From: Streptomyces sp. NBC_01306
GTDB lineage: Bacteria > Actinomycetota > Actinomycetes > Streptomycetales > Streptomycetaceae
Length of the DNA: 64,000 nucleotides
Reading direction: 5' to 3'
NCBI RefSeq assembly: GCF_026340465.1
Contig: NZ_JAPEPC010000001.1
Coordinates: forward strand, 1,677,501-1,741,500
Shown: piece after piece, positions 36,319-45,585 of the stretch
Position numbering within the stretch: the first letter of the stretch is position 1
How the letters are laid out: each line of letters opens with the position of its first letter
Notes under the pieces: generated by a model
Database searches by the model: none
What the model saw: only the letters and a program-made list of their open reading frames with translations
What the model was told of the DNA's origin: nothing
Program-made: the position numbers and the translations under genes

Positions 36319-37344
36319 CTAGAAGACCGACTCCGCCTCGTACATCCGGCTCTCGTCGACCGTCTTCAGATGGGTCACAGCGTCCGCCAGCGGCACCATC
36401 GCGATGTCCGTGCCGCGCAGCGCCGTCATGTTGCCGAAGTCGCCGCGGTGCACCGCCTCCACCGCGTGCCAGCCGAAGCGCGTCGCCAGGACGCGGTCGT
36501 ACGCGGTGGGGGTGCCGCCGCGCTGGACATGGCCGAGGATGACCGGCCTGGCCTCCTTGCCGAGCCGGGTCTCCAGCTCGACGGCGAGACGGGTGCCGAT
36601 ACCGGCGAAGCGCTCGTGTCCGAACTGGTCGATGACGCCCTTCTCGTACGGCATGGATCCCTCCGCCGGGTGTGCGCCCTCGGCGACGCAGATGACCGCG
36701 AACCGCTTCCTGCGGGAGAAGCGCTCCTCGACCATCTTCACCAGGTCGTCGACCTCGAAGCGGCGCTCCGGCAGGCAGATGCCGTGGGCGCCGCCCGCCA
36801 TGCCGGACTCCAGGGCGATCCAGCCCGCGTGCCGGCCCATGACCTCGACGACCATCACCCGCTGGTGCGACTCGGCAGTGGTCTTCAGCCGGTCGATCGC
36901 CTCGGTCGCGACACCGACGGCCGTGTCGAAGCCGAAGGTGCGGTCGGTGCCCGAGATGTCGTTGTCGATGGTCTTGGGGACGCCCACCACGGGCATCCCG
37001 GCGTCGGAGAGCATCCGGGCCGCGGTGAGGGTGCCCTCGCCGCCGATCGGGATGAGCGCGTCGATGCTGTACCGCTCGGTCAGCTCGGCGCAGTTCTCGG
37101 CGGCCTCGCGCAGCCGGTCGCGCTCCAGGCGGGCGGAGCCGAGGATGGTGCCGCCGCGGGCGAGGATGCCGCTGACCGCATTGAGGTCGAGGGGGCGGTA
37201 GTGGCCGTCCAGCAGGCCCTTGAAGCCGTCCTCGAAGCCGATGACTTCGTCGTTGTGCCCGGCCACGGCACGGTGCACGACCGACCGGATGACGGCATTG
37301 AGACCGGGGCAGTCGCCGCCCGCGGTGAGGACTCCGATGCGCAT
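36319..37344 (-). CDS. pfkA: ATP-dependent 6-phosphofructokinase
   Basis: The 341-residue enzyme makes fructose-1,6-bisphosphate in glycolysis. Motifs are GGDCPGLNAVIR, GGEGTL (Gly in place of the Asp of PPi-dependent enzymes, so ATP is the likely donor), PKTIDNDI (catalytic Asp pair, with the Lys of group III PFKs), MGRHAGW and GHVQRGGTP. The ATG at 37344 follows AGGAG. It is divergent from pta-ackA and close to pyk, the arrangement I recall for pfkA2-pta-ackA-pyk2 of S. coelicolor. Confidence 0.95.
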   Translation of the reverse strand: MRIGVLTAGGDCPGLNAVIRSVVHRAVAGHNDEVIGFEDGFKGLLDGHYRPLDLNAVSGILARGGTILGSARLERDRLREAAENCAELTERYSIDALIPIGGEGTLTAARMLSDAGMPVVGVPKTIDNDISGTDRTFGFDTAVGVATEAIDRLKTTAESHQRVMVVEVMGRHAGWIALESGMAGGAHGICLPERRFEVDDLVKMVEERFSRRKRFAVICVAEGAHPAEGSMPYEKGVIDQFGHERFAGIGTRLAVELETRLGKEARPVILGHVQRGGTPTAYDRVLATRFGWHAVEAVHRGDFGNMTALRGTDIAMVPLADAVTHLKTVDESRMYEAESVF

Positions 37345-37587
37345 CGTGCTGATTCTCCTGCTCCTAGTGGTACCTGCGAGCCGTGCCGATTCTTCCACGG
37401 CCGCTCACCGTGGGGTCGTCGCGGCCGTCCCGTACGCAGGCGTGGACAGGCGGCCTAGCCAGCCCCGAGGGTACTGTCAAGAGGGCGCGCGGGGCCCCGG
37501 CGAGCGCCCCCCGGGTCCCGGCGGCGCTGTCCGGGAGGCCCGGAAACACCAGCACGAGGCACATGAGGCAGAGGACGGAGAACACGC

Positions 37588-39687
37588 GTGACGCGCAGCG
37601 TGTACGTGACCGGGATCGACCGCGGCGACGGCCGCCAGGTCGTCGAGCTGGGGGTCATGGAACTCCTCACACGCCAGGTGGACCGGGTCGGGATCTTCCG
37701 GCCGCTGGTGCACGACGGTCCTGACCGGATGTTCGAGCTGCTGCGGTCCCGCTACCGGCTGAGCCAGGACCCGGCGTCGGTGTACGGCATGGACTACCAC
37801 GAGGCGTCCGCCCTCCAGGCCGAGCAGGGCACCGACGAGCTGGTCTCGCACCTGGTCGGCCGCTTCCACGAGGTGGCGCGCGGGTACGAAGTGGTGCTCG
37901 TCCTCGGCACCGACTTCGCCGCCACCCAGCTCCCCGACGAGCTGGCCCTGAACGCCCGGCTGGCGAACGAGTTCGGTGCGTCCGTGATCGCCGTCGTCGG
38001 CGGCAAGGGGCAGCCGCCCGAGTCCGTACGCTCCGAGACCCGTAACGCCTACCGCGCGTACGAGGCGCTGGGCTGCGACGTCATCACCATGGCGGTGAAC
38101 CGGGTGGCCCCGGGCGACCGCGCCGAGCTGGCCGCACAGCTCGCCACGCAGCTTCCGGTGCCGTGCTCGGTGCTGCCCGACGAGCCGGCGCTGGCCGCGC
38201 CGACGGTCGCCCAGATCAGCCACGCGCTGGGCGGCACCGTCCTGCTCGGCGACGAGGCGGGGCTGGCCAGGGACGCGCTGGACTTCGTGTTCGGCGGGGC
38301 CATGCTGCCGAACCTGCTGAACGCGCTGACGCCCGGCTGCCTGGTCGTCACCCCCGGCGACCGGTCGGACCTGGTGGTCGGCTCGCTCGCCGCGCACAGC
38401 GCGGGCACCCCGCCGATCGCCGGTGTGCTCCTGACGCTGGACGAGCGTCCCGGTGAGGCGATCCTCAAGCTGGCCGGGCGGCTGGCGCCCGGCACCCCGG
38501 TGGTCGCCGTGACGGGCGGTTCGTTCCCGACCGCGGGTGAGCTGTTCGCCCTGGAGGGCCGGATGGACGCGGCGACCCCGCGCAAGGCGGAGACCGCGCT
38601 CGGCCTCTTCGAGCGCCATGTGGACACCGCGGAGCTGCTCGACCGGCTCTCGGTGGCCCGCAGCGGCCGGGTCACTCCGATGATGTTCGAGCACGAGCTG
38701 CTGGAGACCGCGCGGGCCGACCGCCGCCGGGTGGTGCTGCCCGAGGGCACCGAGGAGCGGGTGCTGCGCGCCGCCGACATCCTGCTGCGCCGCGGGGTCT
38801 GCGACCTGACGCTGCTCGGTGATCCGGAGACCGTCCGCAAGAAGGCGGCCGACCTGGGCATCGACGTATCGCTCGCCGATGTCACCGACCCGGTGACATC
38901 GGAGCTGCGCCAGCGGTTCGCCGAGGTGTACGCGAAGCTCCGCGCGCACAAGGGCGTCACGGTCGAGCTGGCCTACGACGTGGTCGCCGACGCCTCGTAC
39001 TTCGGCACGCTGATGGTCCAGGAGGGCCTGGCCGACGGCATGGTCTCGGGCGCGGTGCACTCGACGGCCGCCACGATCCGCCCCGCCTTCGAGATCATCA
39101 AGACGAAGCCGGACGCGTCGATCGTCTCGTCGGTGTTCTTCATGTGCCTCGCCGACAAGGTGCTCGCGTACGGCGACTGCGCGGTCAACCCCGACCCGGA
39201 CGACCGGCAGCTGGCGGACATCGCGATCCAGGCGGCGGCGACCGCCGCGCAGTTCGGTGTGGAGCCGCGCATCGCGATGCTCTCGTACTCGACCGGCACC
39301 TCGGGCTCGGGCGCGGACGTCGACAAGGTGCGCCGGGCCACCGAGCTGGTCCGGGCGGCCCGGCCGGATCTGCTGATCGAGGGGCCCATCCAGTACGACG
39401 CGGCGGTCGAGCCGTCCGTTGCCGCCACCAAACTGCCCGGGTCGCCGGTCGCGGGACAGGCCAGCGTGCTGATCTTCCCCGACCTCAACACCGGCAACAA
39501 CACCTACAAGGCCGTGCAGCGCTCGGCCGGCGCCGTGGCGGTGGGCCCGGTGCTCCAGGGGCTGCGCAAGCCCGTCAACGACCTGTCGCGCGGCGCGCTC
39601 GTCGAGGACATCGTCAACACCGTCGCGATCACCGCGATCCAGGCTCAGGGCGAGGGCCGGAGCCGGGCCCAGGAGGGATCCGTATGA
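37588..39687 (+). CDS. pta: Phosphate acetyltransferase (long form)
   Basis: The 699-residue protein converts acetyl-CoA and phosphate to acetyl phosphate. It is the long form: an N-terminal P-loop/BioD-like domain (SVYVTGIDRGDGRQVVELG), a DRTGG domain in the middle, and the catalytic PTA_PTB domain from about residue 375 (RVVLPEGTEERVLRAADILL, SYSTGTSGSGADVDKV, IFPDLNTGNNTYKAVQR). The N-terminal parts are regulatory in enterobacteria. The GTG at 37588 follows ACGGAG. The stop overlaps the ackA ATG (ATGA), so the two are coupled. Confidence 0.95.
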   Translation: MTRSVYVTGIDRGDGRQVVELGVMELLTRQVDRVGIFRPLVHDGPDRMFELLRSRYRLSQDPASVYGMDYHEASALQAEQGTDELVSHLVGRFHEVARGYEVVLVLGTDFAATQLPDELALNARLANEFGASVIAVVGGKGQPPESVRSETRNAYRAYEALGCDVITMAVNRVAPGDRAELAAQLATQLPVPCSVLPDEPALAAPTVAQISHALGGTVLLGDEAGLARDALDFVFGGAMLPNLLNALTPGCLVVTPGDRSDLVVGSLAAHSAGTPPIAGVLLTLDERPGEAILKLAGRLAPGTPVVAVTGGSFPTAGELFALEGRMDAATPRKAETALGLFERHVDTAELLDRLSVARSGRVTPMMFEHELLETARADRRRVVLPEGTEERVLRAADILLRRGVCDLTLLGDPETVRKKAADLGIDVSLADVTDPVTSELRQRFAEVYAKLRAHKGVTVELAYDVVADASYFGTLMVQEGLADGMVSGAVHSTAATIRPAFEIIKTKPDASIVSSVFFMCLADKVLAYGDCAVNPDPDDRQLADIAIQAAATAAQFGVEPRIAMLSYSTGTSGSGADVDKVRRATELVRAARPDLLIEGPIQYDAAVEPSVAATKLPGSPVAGQASVLIFPDLNTGNNTYKAVQRSAGAVAVGPVLQGLRKPVNDLSRGALVEDIVNTVAITAIQAQGEGRSRAQEGSV

Positions 39688-40901
39688 CCGCCACCCGTGT
39701 TCTCGTTCTCAACTCCGGCTCCTCGTCGCTGAAGTACCAGCTGCTGGACATGGCGGACGGCAGCAAGCTGGCGACGGGGCTGGTCGAGCGGATCGGCGAG
39801 GCGGCCTCGCGCTGTGTGCACACGCTCCTCGCACACGGCGGCTCCACCCGAGACTCCACCCGTGAGCAGAGCGGCCATATCGCGGACCACGCCGCGGCGC
39901 TGAAGGCCATCGCGGCCGAGCTGGACGCCGACGGGCTCGGTCTGGACTCCCCCGAGCTGGCGGCGATCGGCCACCGGGTGGTGCACGGCGGGCTGCGGTT
40001 CACCGCTCCGACCGTCGTGGACGACGCGGTGCTCCAGGAGATCGAGCGCCTGGTGCCGGTCGCCCCGCTGCACAACCCCGCGAACATCATCGGCATCCGC
40101 ACCGCCCGCGAGCTGCGCCCCGACCTTCCCCAAGTGGCCGTGTTCGACACCGCGTTCCACACGACGATGCCGGAGTCCGCGGCCCGGTACGCCATCGACG
40201 TGGAGACCGCGGACGCCCACCGCATCCGCCGGTACGGCTTCCACGGCACCTCCCATGCGTACGTCTCGCGGAAGACCGCCGCGCTGCTGGGCCGGACACC
40301 CGACGAGGTCAACGTCATCGTGCTGCACCTCGGCAACGGGGCGTCGGCGTCCGCGGTGGCGGGCGGGGTCTGTGTGGACACCTCCATGGGGCTGACGCCG
40401 CTGGAGGGCCTGGTGATGGGGACGCGTTCCGGTGACATCGATCCGGCCGTGATCTTCCATCTCACCCGGGTGGCCGGAATGTCCGTGGACGAGATCGACG
40501 CGCTGCTCAACAAGAAAAGCGGTCTGGTCGGGCTCTGCGGGGACAATGACATGCGGGAGATCGTCCGCCGGATGGACGAGGGCGACCGGCGGGCGGAACT
40601 CGCATTCGCCATCTACATACACCGGCTGAAGAAGTACATAGGGGCTTATACCGCGGTACTCGGCCGGGTGGACGCGGTGGCATTCACCGCGGGCGTCGGC
40701 GAGAACTCGGCTCCGGTGCGTGCGGCCGCCGTCGCGGGGCTCGACGGGCTGGGTCTCGCGGTCGACGCCGGGCTCAATGCCGTGCGTTCCGACAAAGCCC
40801 GGCTGATTTCTCCGGAGGGTTCCCGGGTGGCTGTGGCCGTGGTTCCGACGGACGAGGAACGTGAAATCGCGCAGCAGGTATACGCCTTGGTGAATGACTG
40901 A
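39684..40901 (+). CDS. ackA: Acetate kinase
   Basis: The 405-residue enzyme interconverts acetyl phosphate and acetate with ATP. Signatures are VLVLNSGSSSLKYQLLD (N-terminal ASKHA motif), GFHGTSHAYVS, VLHLGNGASASAV and DTSMGLTPLEGLVMGTRSGDIDP. It is coupled to pta. The pair allows overflow metabolism or acetate use and sets the acetyl phosphate level, which can affect response regulators and protein acetylation. Confidence 0.96.
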   Translation: MTATRVLVLNSGSSSLKYQLLDMADGSKLATGLVERIGEAASRCVHTLLAHGGSTRDSTREQSGHIADHAAALKAIAAELDADGLGLDSPELAAIGHRVVHGGLRFTAPTVVDDAVLQEIERLVPVAPLHNPANIIGIRTARELRPDLPQVAVFDTAFHTTMPESAARYAIDVETADAHRIRRYGFHGTSHAYVSRKTAALLGRTPDEVNVIVLHLGNGASASAVAGGVCVDTSMGLTPLEGLVMGTRSGDIDPAVIFHLTRVAGMSVDEIDALLNKKSGLVGLCGDNDMREIVRRMDEGDRRAELAFAIYIHRLKKYIGAYTAVLGRVDAVAFTAGVGENSAPVRAAAVAGLDGLGLAVDAGLNAVRSDKARLISPEGSRVAVAVVPTDEEREIAQQVYALVND

Positions 40902-40940
40902 CACCTGAGCGCCCTGCCGCCCATTTGTACTTTCCGCCAG

Positions 40941-40954
40941 ACGGAATATTCCGT
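40941..40954. promoter_or_regulatory. 14-bp palindrome upstream of pyk
   Basis: ACGGAATATTCCGT is a perfect palindrome 29 nt before the pyk ATG, in an AT-richer spacer. The position suits an operator overlapping the promoter or leader. The binding factor is unknown. Confidence 0.5.
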
Positions 40955-40982
40955 TGCGAAACAAACCGATAGGATCCGCCTC

Positions 40983-42416
40983 ATGCGCCGTTCCAAAATC
41001 GTCTGCACACTGGGCCCAGCCGTCGACTCCTATGAGCAGCTGAAAACGCTCATCGAGGCCGGCATGAATGTGGCCCGTCTGAATATGAGCCACGGGTCCC
41101 ACGCGGAGCACGAGGAGCGGTACCACCGCGTCCGCAAGGCTTCCCAGGACACCGGCCGCGCCGTGGGGGTACTCGCCGACCTCCAGGGCCCCAAGATCCG
41201 CCTGGAGACCTTCGCCGAGGGCCCCGTCGAGCTGGTACGCGGTGACGAGTTCACCATCACCGCCGACGACGTCGCGGGTGACAAGACCATCTGCGGCACC
41301 ACCTACAAGGGCCTGCCCGGCGATGTCGTCAAGGGCGACCCGATCCTGATCAACGACGGCAACGTCGAGCTCAAGGTCGTCGAGGTCGAGGGCCCCGAGG
41401 TCAGGACCATCGTCATCGAGGGCGGTGTCATCTCCGACCACAAGGGCATCAACCTGCCCGGCGCAGCGGTGAACGTCCCGGCCCTGTCCGAGAAGGACAT
41501 CGACGACCTGCGGTTCGCGCTGCGGATGGGCTGCGACCTGGTCGCGCTCTCCTTCGTGCGGGACGCGAGCGACGTCATCGACGTGCACAAGATCATGGAC
41601 GAGGAGGGCCGCCGGGTCCCCGTCATCGCCAAGGTCGAGAAGCCGCAGGCGGTCGCCCACATGGAGGGTGTCGTCGCGGCCTTCGACGGGGTCATGGTCG
41701 CCCGTGGCGACCTGGCCGTCGAGTACCCGCTCGAAAAGGTCCCGATGGTGCAGAAGCGCCTCATCGAGCTCTGCCGCCGCAACGCCAAGCCGGTGATCGT
41801 CGCGACCCAGATGATGGAGTCGATGATCACCAACTCGCGCCCGACGCGCGCCGAGGCGTCCGACGTCGCCAACGCCATCCTCGACGGCGCCGACGCGGTC
41901 ATGCTCTCCGCGGAGTCGAGCGTGGGCGCGTACCCGGTCGAGACCGTCAAGACGATGTCGAAGATCGTGGTCGCCGCGGAGGAGGAGCTGCTCTCCAAGG
42001 GCCTCCAGCCGCTGGTGCCCGGCAAGAAGCCGCGTACCCAGGGCGGTTCGGTGGCCCGTGCGGCCTGCGAGATCGCGGACTTCCTGGACGCGAAGGCGCT
42101 GGTCGCCTTCACCCAGTCCGGCGACACGGCCCGCCGCCTCTCCCGCTACCGCACCTGCCAGCCGATCCTGGCCTTCACCACGGACGAGGCGACCCGCAGC
42201 CAGCTCGCGCTGAGCTGGGGCGTCGAGGCGTACGTGGTCCCGCACGTGGACAACACCGACGCGATGGTCGAGCTGGTCGACGCCGAGCTGCTGAAGCTCA
42301 AGCGCTACAGCGACGGCGACCGCATGATCATCACCGCGGGCTCGCCCCCCGGCGTCCCCGGCACCACCAACATGGTCCGGGTGCACCACCTGGGCGGCGA
42401 GGACACCCAGAGCTGA
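40983..42416 (+). CDS. pyk: Pyruvate kinase
   Basis: The 477-residue enzyme converts phosphoenolpyruvate and ADP to pyruvate and ATP. It begins RRSKIVCTLGPAVDSYEQL and has NMSHGSHAEHEER, the catalytic VPVIAKVEKPQA strand, MVARGDLAVEYP and TRAEASDVANAILDGADAVMLSAE. The ATG at 40983 has AGGA 12 nt upstream. An 81-nt spacer with a palindrome separates it from ackA, so it can have its own promoter, and a 19-bp-stem hairpin directly follows. Confidence 0.96.
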   Translation: MRRSKIVCTLGPAVDSYEQLKTLIEAGMNVARLNMSHGSHAEHEERYHRVRKASQDTGRAVGVLADLQGPKIRLETFAEGPVELVRGDEFTITADDVAGDKTICGTTYKGLPGDVVKGDPILINDGNVELKVVEVEGPEVRTIVIEGGVISDHKGINLPGAAVNVPALSEKDIDDLRFALRMGCDLVALSFVRDASDVIDVHKIMDEEGRRVPVIAKVEKPQAVAHMEGVVAAFDGVMVARGDLAVEYPLEKVPMVQKRLIELCRRNAKPVIVATQMMESMITNSRPTRAEASDVANAILDGADAVMLSAESSVGAYPVETVKTMSKIVVAAEEELLSKGLQPLVPGKKPRTQGGSVARAACEIADFLDAKALVAFTQSGDTARRLSRYRTCQPILAFTTDEATRSQLALSWGVEAYVVPHVDNTDAMVELVDAELLKLKRYSDGDRMIITAGSPPGVPGTTNMVRVHHLGGEDTQS

Positions 42417-42425
42417 CCCCCCGCT

Positions 42426-42480
42426 CCGTACGGCTGTGGCCCGCACCCCCTCACCGGGGTCGCGGGCCACAGCCGTACGG
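42426..42480 (+). terminator. Strong terminator hairpin after pyk
   Basis: CCGTACGGCTGTGGCCCGC (42426-42444) pairs perfectly with 42462-42480, and an inner ACCCC/GGGGT extends it. The CGGCTGTGGCCCGC arm is shared with the hairpin at 52222-52267, and its complement is found alone near 46581-46596. Confidence 0.85.
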
Positions 42481-42501
42481 GGCGGACACCGGTTGGTCTG
42501 C

Positions 42502-42579
42502 TTGCTTCACACGGCTGCTTCACGCGACTGCTTCACGCGACTGCTTCACACGGCTGCTTCACACGGCTGCTTCACACGG
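42502..42579. repeat. Six 13-bp tandem repeats reaching into the AraC gene end
   Basis: Units of CTGCTTCACACGG, with variants CTGCTTCACGCGA, start at 42502, 42515, 42528, 42541, 42554 and 42567. The stop codon of the AraC-type gene (42572-42574) falls inside the last unit, so the array forms its 3' end and trailer. Confidence 0.95.
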
Positions 42580-43336
42580 CACACGGAGTCGTGGCCGGGA
42601 GGCGGCCGGCGCGGAAGGCCGCCGGTGACACTCCCATGAGTGTGTGGAAGTCGGCCGTCATATGGGACTGGTCGTAGTAGCCGGTGTCGGATGCGAGGCC
42701 CGCCAGCCTCGCGGAGCCCGCCCCGGCCAGTACGGTGCGGACGCGCTGGATCCGGGCGAAGCGCTTGGGCGGCAGACCGATCCGGTCGGTGAACAGATGG
42801 CGCAGGTGGCGTTCGCTGACCGACAACCGCCGGGCGAGCGCGGCGACCCGTTCGCCCGTGGTGGACAGCGAATCGACGGCCTCGCGGAGCAGCAGGTCGT
42901 GGGCGTCCGTGCCGCGTGACTCCGATCCGTGGTGCAGGCTTTCGAGCAGTGCCTCCTCGATGCTCCGCAGAGCCGGTCCTGGGGCGGTCAGCTCGTTGAG
43001 CCGGTGTGCGAGCCGGGTCGCCCGGTCGCCCCACAGGTCGGTGAGCGGTACGGCCCGGTCGCGCAGTTCGCTGACCGGGACACCGAACACCGGCCTGGCC
43101 GCGCCAGGACGCAGCCGGACCCTGACGCACATCGGCAGTTCCTTGCCCGGATGGCAGGAGGCCCGGCTGCGCGGGCCGACCACGCGCAGGTCGCCGTCCC
43201 GCGCGCCGGTCCTGCGGTAGACCAGTGCGGTGGCGGCGTCGGGCAGGTGCACCAGTGGCAGAGCGCTGTCGGGCCGCATCAGCGTCACGTCCGCGATCCA
43301 GGGCCGGAGCGCGGGCGTCGGGATCATCGCGTTCAC
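42572..43336 (-). CDS. AraC-family transcriptional regulator
   Basis: The 254-residue protein has an N-terminal sensor half and a C-terminal AraC HTH pair (VAALARRLSVSERHLRHLFTDRIGLPPKRFARIQRVRTVL, LASDTGYYDQSHMTADFHTLMGVSPAAFR). The GTG at 43336 has GGAG 8 nt upstream; ATG 43327 is an alternative. It ends inside a 13-bp tandem array whose repeats supply the last codons and the stop. It is divergent from the NmrA-type oxidoreductase with a 68-nt spacer, so it probably regulates that gene. Confidence 0.88.
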   Translation of the reverse strand: MNAMIPTPALRPWIADVTLMRPDSALPLVHLPDAATALVYRRTGARDGDLRVVGPRSRASCHPGKELPMCVRVRLRPGAARPVFGVPVSELRDRAVPLTDLWGDRATRLAHRLNELTAPGPALRSIEEALLESLHHGSESRGTDAHDLLLREAVDSLSTTGERVAALARRLSVSERHLRHLFTDRIGLPPKRFARIQRVRTVLAGAGSARLAGLASDTGYYDQSHMTADFHTLMGVSPAAFRAGRLPATTPCAV

Positions 43337-43404
43337 GCCGGCCGCTCCGGGGCACTGCCGATTTTTCCTATAGCCGTGCGGCAGCGGGCGGCAGAGTGCT
43401 CGGC

Positions 43405-44259
43405 ATGATCCTTGTTACGGGTGCGACAGGCACCATCGGCACTGAAGTGGTCCGGATCCTGGCAGAGCGCGGCGAGCGGGTCAGGGCCATGACGCGGAAT
43501 CCTCAAGGCGCGCGTCTGCCCGCGGAGTTGGTACAGGCGGTACAGGCGGATTACGGCAACCGTGACTCCCTCGACGCCGCGGTGGCCGGGGCCGACGCGG
43601 TCTTCCTGCTGAACGCGCCGGGTCCCTGGATCGAGCAGCACGACCTGGCGATGCTCGACGCCGTACGGTCCCACGGCGTCGGAAGGGTGGTGAAGCTGTC
43701 GGCCATCGGCACCGGCGAGAACACCGGGCTCCGGGTCGGCGCCTGGCACCTTCCCGGCGAGCGGGCGCTGCACCAGGGCGAGGCGGCCTGGACGGTCCTG
43801 CGGCCCAGCAGCTTCGCCACCAACACCCTGCACTGGGCCTCCCTGATCCGGTCGGGGCAGCCGGTTCCCAATCCGACCGGCGACGGCGCCCAGGGCGTGA
43901 TCGATCCACGTGATGTCGCCGAGGTCGCGGTCGCGGCGCTGACCACGCCGGACCACGCGGGCAGGACGTACACCCTGACAGGTCCCGAACTGCTGAGCCT
44001 GCCCGACCAGGTGGACGTCCTGCGGAAAGTGCTCGGCCGCCCGATCGAGATCGTCGACGTGCCGCTGGACGTGGTGAAGCAGCAGCTGATCGCCGCCGGC
44101 CGGGACCCGGAGTTCGCCGAGGGCGCGGTGCACGGACAGCGGTTCATCGCCGAGGGGGGAAACGCCCGGCTGACCGGTGACGTGACGGCCGTGCTCGGCC
44201 GCGCGGCGCGCACCTACGCCACCTGGGCCGGCGACCACCGGGACACGTTCGGCGTATGA
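43405..44259 (+). CDS. NmrA-like NAD(P)-binding oxidoreductase (atypical SDR)
   Basis: The 284-residue protein begins with the Rossmann motif VTGATGTIGTEVVRIL and follows the NmrA/QOR2-like pattern (ALVQAVQADYGNRDSLDAAVAGADAVFLL, WTVLRPSSFATN). Such proteins act as NADPH-dependent reductases or as redox sensors; typical quinone reductase-like members are near this length. The ATG at 43405 gives the family N-terminus. It is divergent from an AraC regulator. The substrate cannot be deduced. Confidence 0.85.
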   Translation: MILVTGATGTIGTEVVRILAERGERVRAMTRNPQGARLPAELVQAVQADYGNRDSLDAAVAGADAVFLLNAPGPWIEQHDLAMLDAVRSHGVGRVVKLSAIGTGENTGLRVGAWHLPGERALHQGEAAWTVLRPSSFATNTLHWASLIRSGQPVPNPTGDGAQGVIDPRDVAEVAVAALTTPDHAGRTYTLTGPELLSLPDQVDVLRKVLGRPIEIVDVPLDVVKQQLIAAGRDPEFAEGAVHGQRFIAEGGNARLTGDVTAVLGRAARTYATWAGDHRDTFGV

Positions 44260-44331
44260 GGACTGCCCCGCCGCCCCCGGCTTCCCGTTCACCACCCGCC
44301 CCTGCCGGACATGAGTGGGTCCCCCGCTCTC

Positions 44332-45498
44332 TCAGGAGTGCCGGTGATAGGCCTTGTTGGCGATGCGCCAGCTGTTGTCGGCGCGCGCCAGCAGGAAGAT
44401 ATCGGTGAACGTGTCCGCGCCGTGCCGGAGGGTCATGGTGGCGGTCGCGACGGTGCCGTGGACGTCGACTGCGTCGATGCGGCGGGAGCGGGCCGGTTCG
44501 TCCGGGGCGGGCCGCCCCTGGAAGAGAGCGCAGTACTCCGCCAGGCGCCACGAGACGAATGCGCCGTCCCGGATTCCCTCGATATGGGCGGTGGGCAGGA
44601 ACGCGTCGCGGAAGTGGACGGGGTCGCCGGTGGCGTGTCCGCGGATGTACGCGCGGAGCGGTTCGAGCACCGCGTCCTCCACGGCGGGGACCGTGGCGGC
44701 GACGGCGAAGTCGGCCTCGGGGCCGGCCGGGGTGTGGGCCAGGCCGGCCGCGCCGCGCAGGGGGGTGTCCGACGCGGCGGCCAGCAGGTCCATGTCCTTG
44801 GCCAGCGCACCGATGGTGAATTCGGCCGTACCGGCGTCCGGCCGCTCGGCGAGGAAGGAGCGTTTGCGGGCCACGAGCCCACCGAGCTGGCCCAGTTCGA
44901 GAACGTCCAGCGCCTGGGCGCGGCTCAGTCCGATGGCCTCGGCCTGCCGCAGTGAGTCGCGCAGCGCGAGTACGGCCCCGGCGAGGCTGTTGTTGGCGAT
45001 CAGTTTGAGCGCGGCGGCGGTGGAGGCGTCGTCGACGCGTCGTACGGTGCCGAGCGCTTCCAGCACCGGCCGGGCCCGGTCGAGTGCGTCCTGTCCGGCG
45101 GCGGCGAGAATCCTCAGGGTGCCGGCGGCGGCAGCCGGTACGGAGCCGAGCACGGGCGCGTGGATGTAGGACGGGCCGCACTGCCGGGCCAGCTCCGACG
45201 CCTCGGCGGGAGCAACGGTGCTGGTGTTCAGCACCACCGTGTCCGTGCGCAGCGCGTCGCGGACGTCGTCGAGAACCTGCCGGCAGGCGGGCCCGTCGAA
45301 CAGTGCCAGGAGTACGAGATCGGCCTTGGCCACGGCTTCGTTCGCGTCGCCGGTCACCTCGGCGGTGCCCGATGTGCGCCCGGAGCGTGTCCAGCCGACG
45401 ACATCCCAGCCCTGGGCGGCGAGTCGTGCGGCCATCGCGCCGCCCATGCGCCCCAGGCCGAGGACAGCGACGGTGTATGGCGTGTGTGGTGCGGTCAT
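44332..45498 (-). CDS. Beta-hydroxyacid dehydrogenase/imine reductase-like protein fused to a SnoaL-like domain
   Basis: The 388-residue protein has two parts. Residues 1 to about 285 are a 6-phosphogluconate dehydrogenase-like enzyme: VAVLGLGRMGGAMAARLAAQGWDVVGWTRS (NADP motif), LNTSTVAPAEASEL, and AAALKLIANNSLAGAVLAL (the catalytic Lys region). Residues about 290-388 are an NTF2/SnoaL-like alpha+beta barrel (VEDAVLEPLRAYIRGHATGDPVHFRDAF...VSWRLAEYCALF), a fold used in small polyketide cyclases and isomerases. Fusions of these two are unusual. The ATG at 45498 was chosen because upstream codons fall in repeat DNA. A LysR gene is divergent and probably regulates it. Confidence 0.82.
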   Translation of the reverse strand: MTAPHTPYTVAVLGLGRMGGAMAARLAAQGWDVVGWTRSGRTSGTAEVTGDANEAVAKADLVLLALFDGPACRQVLDDVRDALRTDTVVLNTSTVAPAEASELARQCGPSYIHAPVLGSVPAAAAGTLRILAAAGQDALDRARPVLEALGTVRRVDDASTAAALKLIANNSLAGAVLALRDSLRQAEAIGLSRAQALDVLELGQLGGLVARKRSFLAERPDAGTAEFTIGALAKDMDLLAAASDTPLRGAAGLAHTPAGPEADFAVAATVPAVEDAVLEPLRAYIRGHATGDPVHFRDAFLPTAHIEGIRDGAFVSWRLAEYCALFQGRPAPDEPARSRRIDAVDVHGTVATATMTLRHGADTFTDIFLLARADNSWRIANKAYHRHS

Positions 45499-45585
45499 GC
45501 ACGCAAGAGTGGTGCAGGGCGAAGGCTGCGACAAGCGCAGATTTCGCAGGCCGGCCATGCGAGTTGGGCATACCGTCTGCGCATA

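Noticed and set aside
39645..42470. Minus-strand open frame of about 940 codons
   Set aside because: It is antisense to ackA and pyk, both certain genes.
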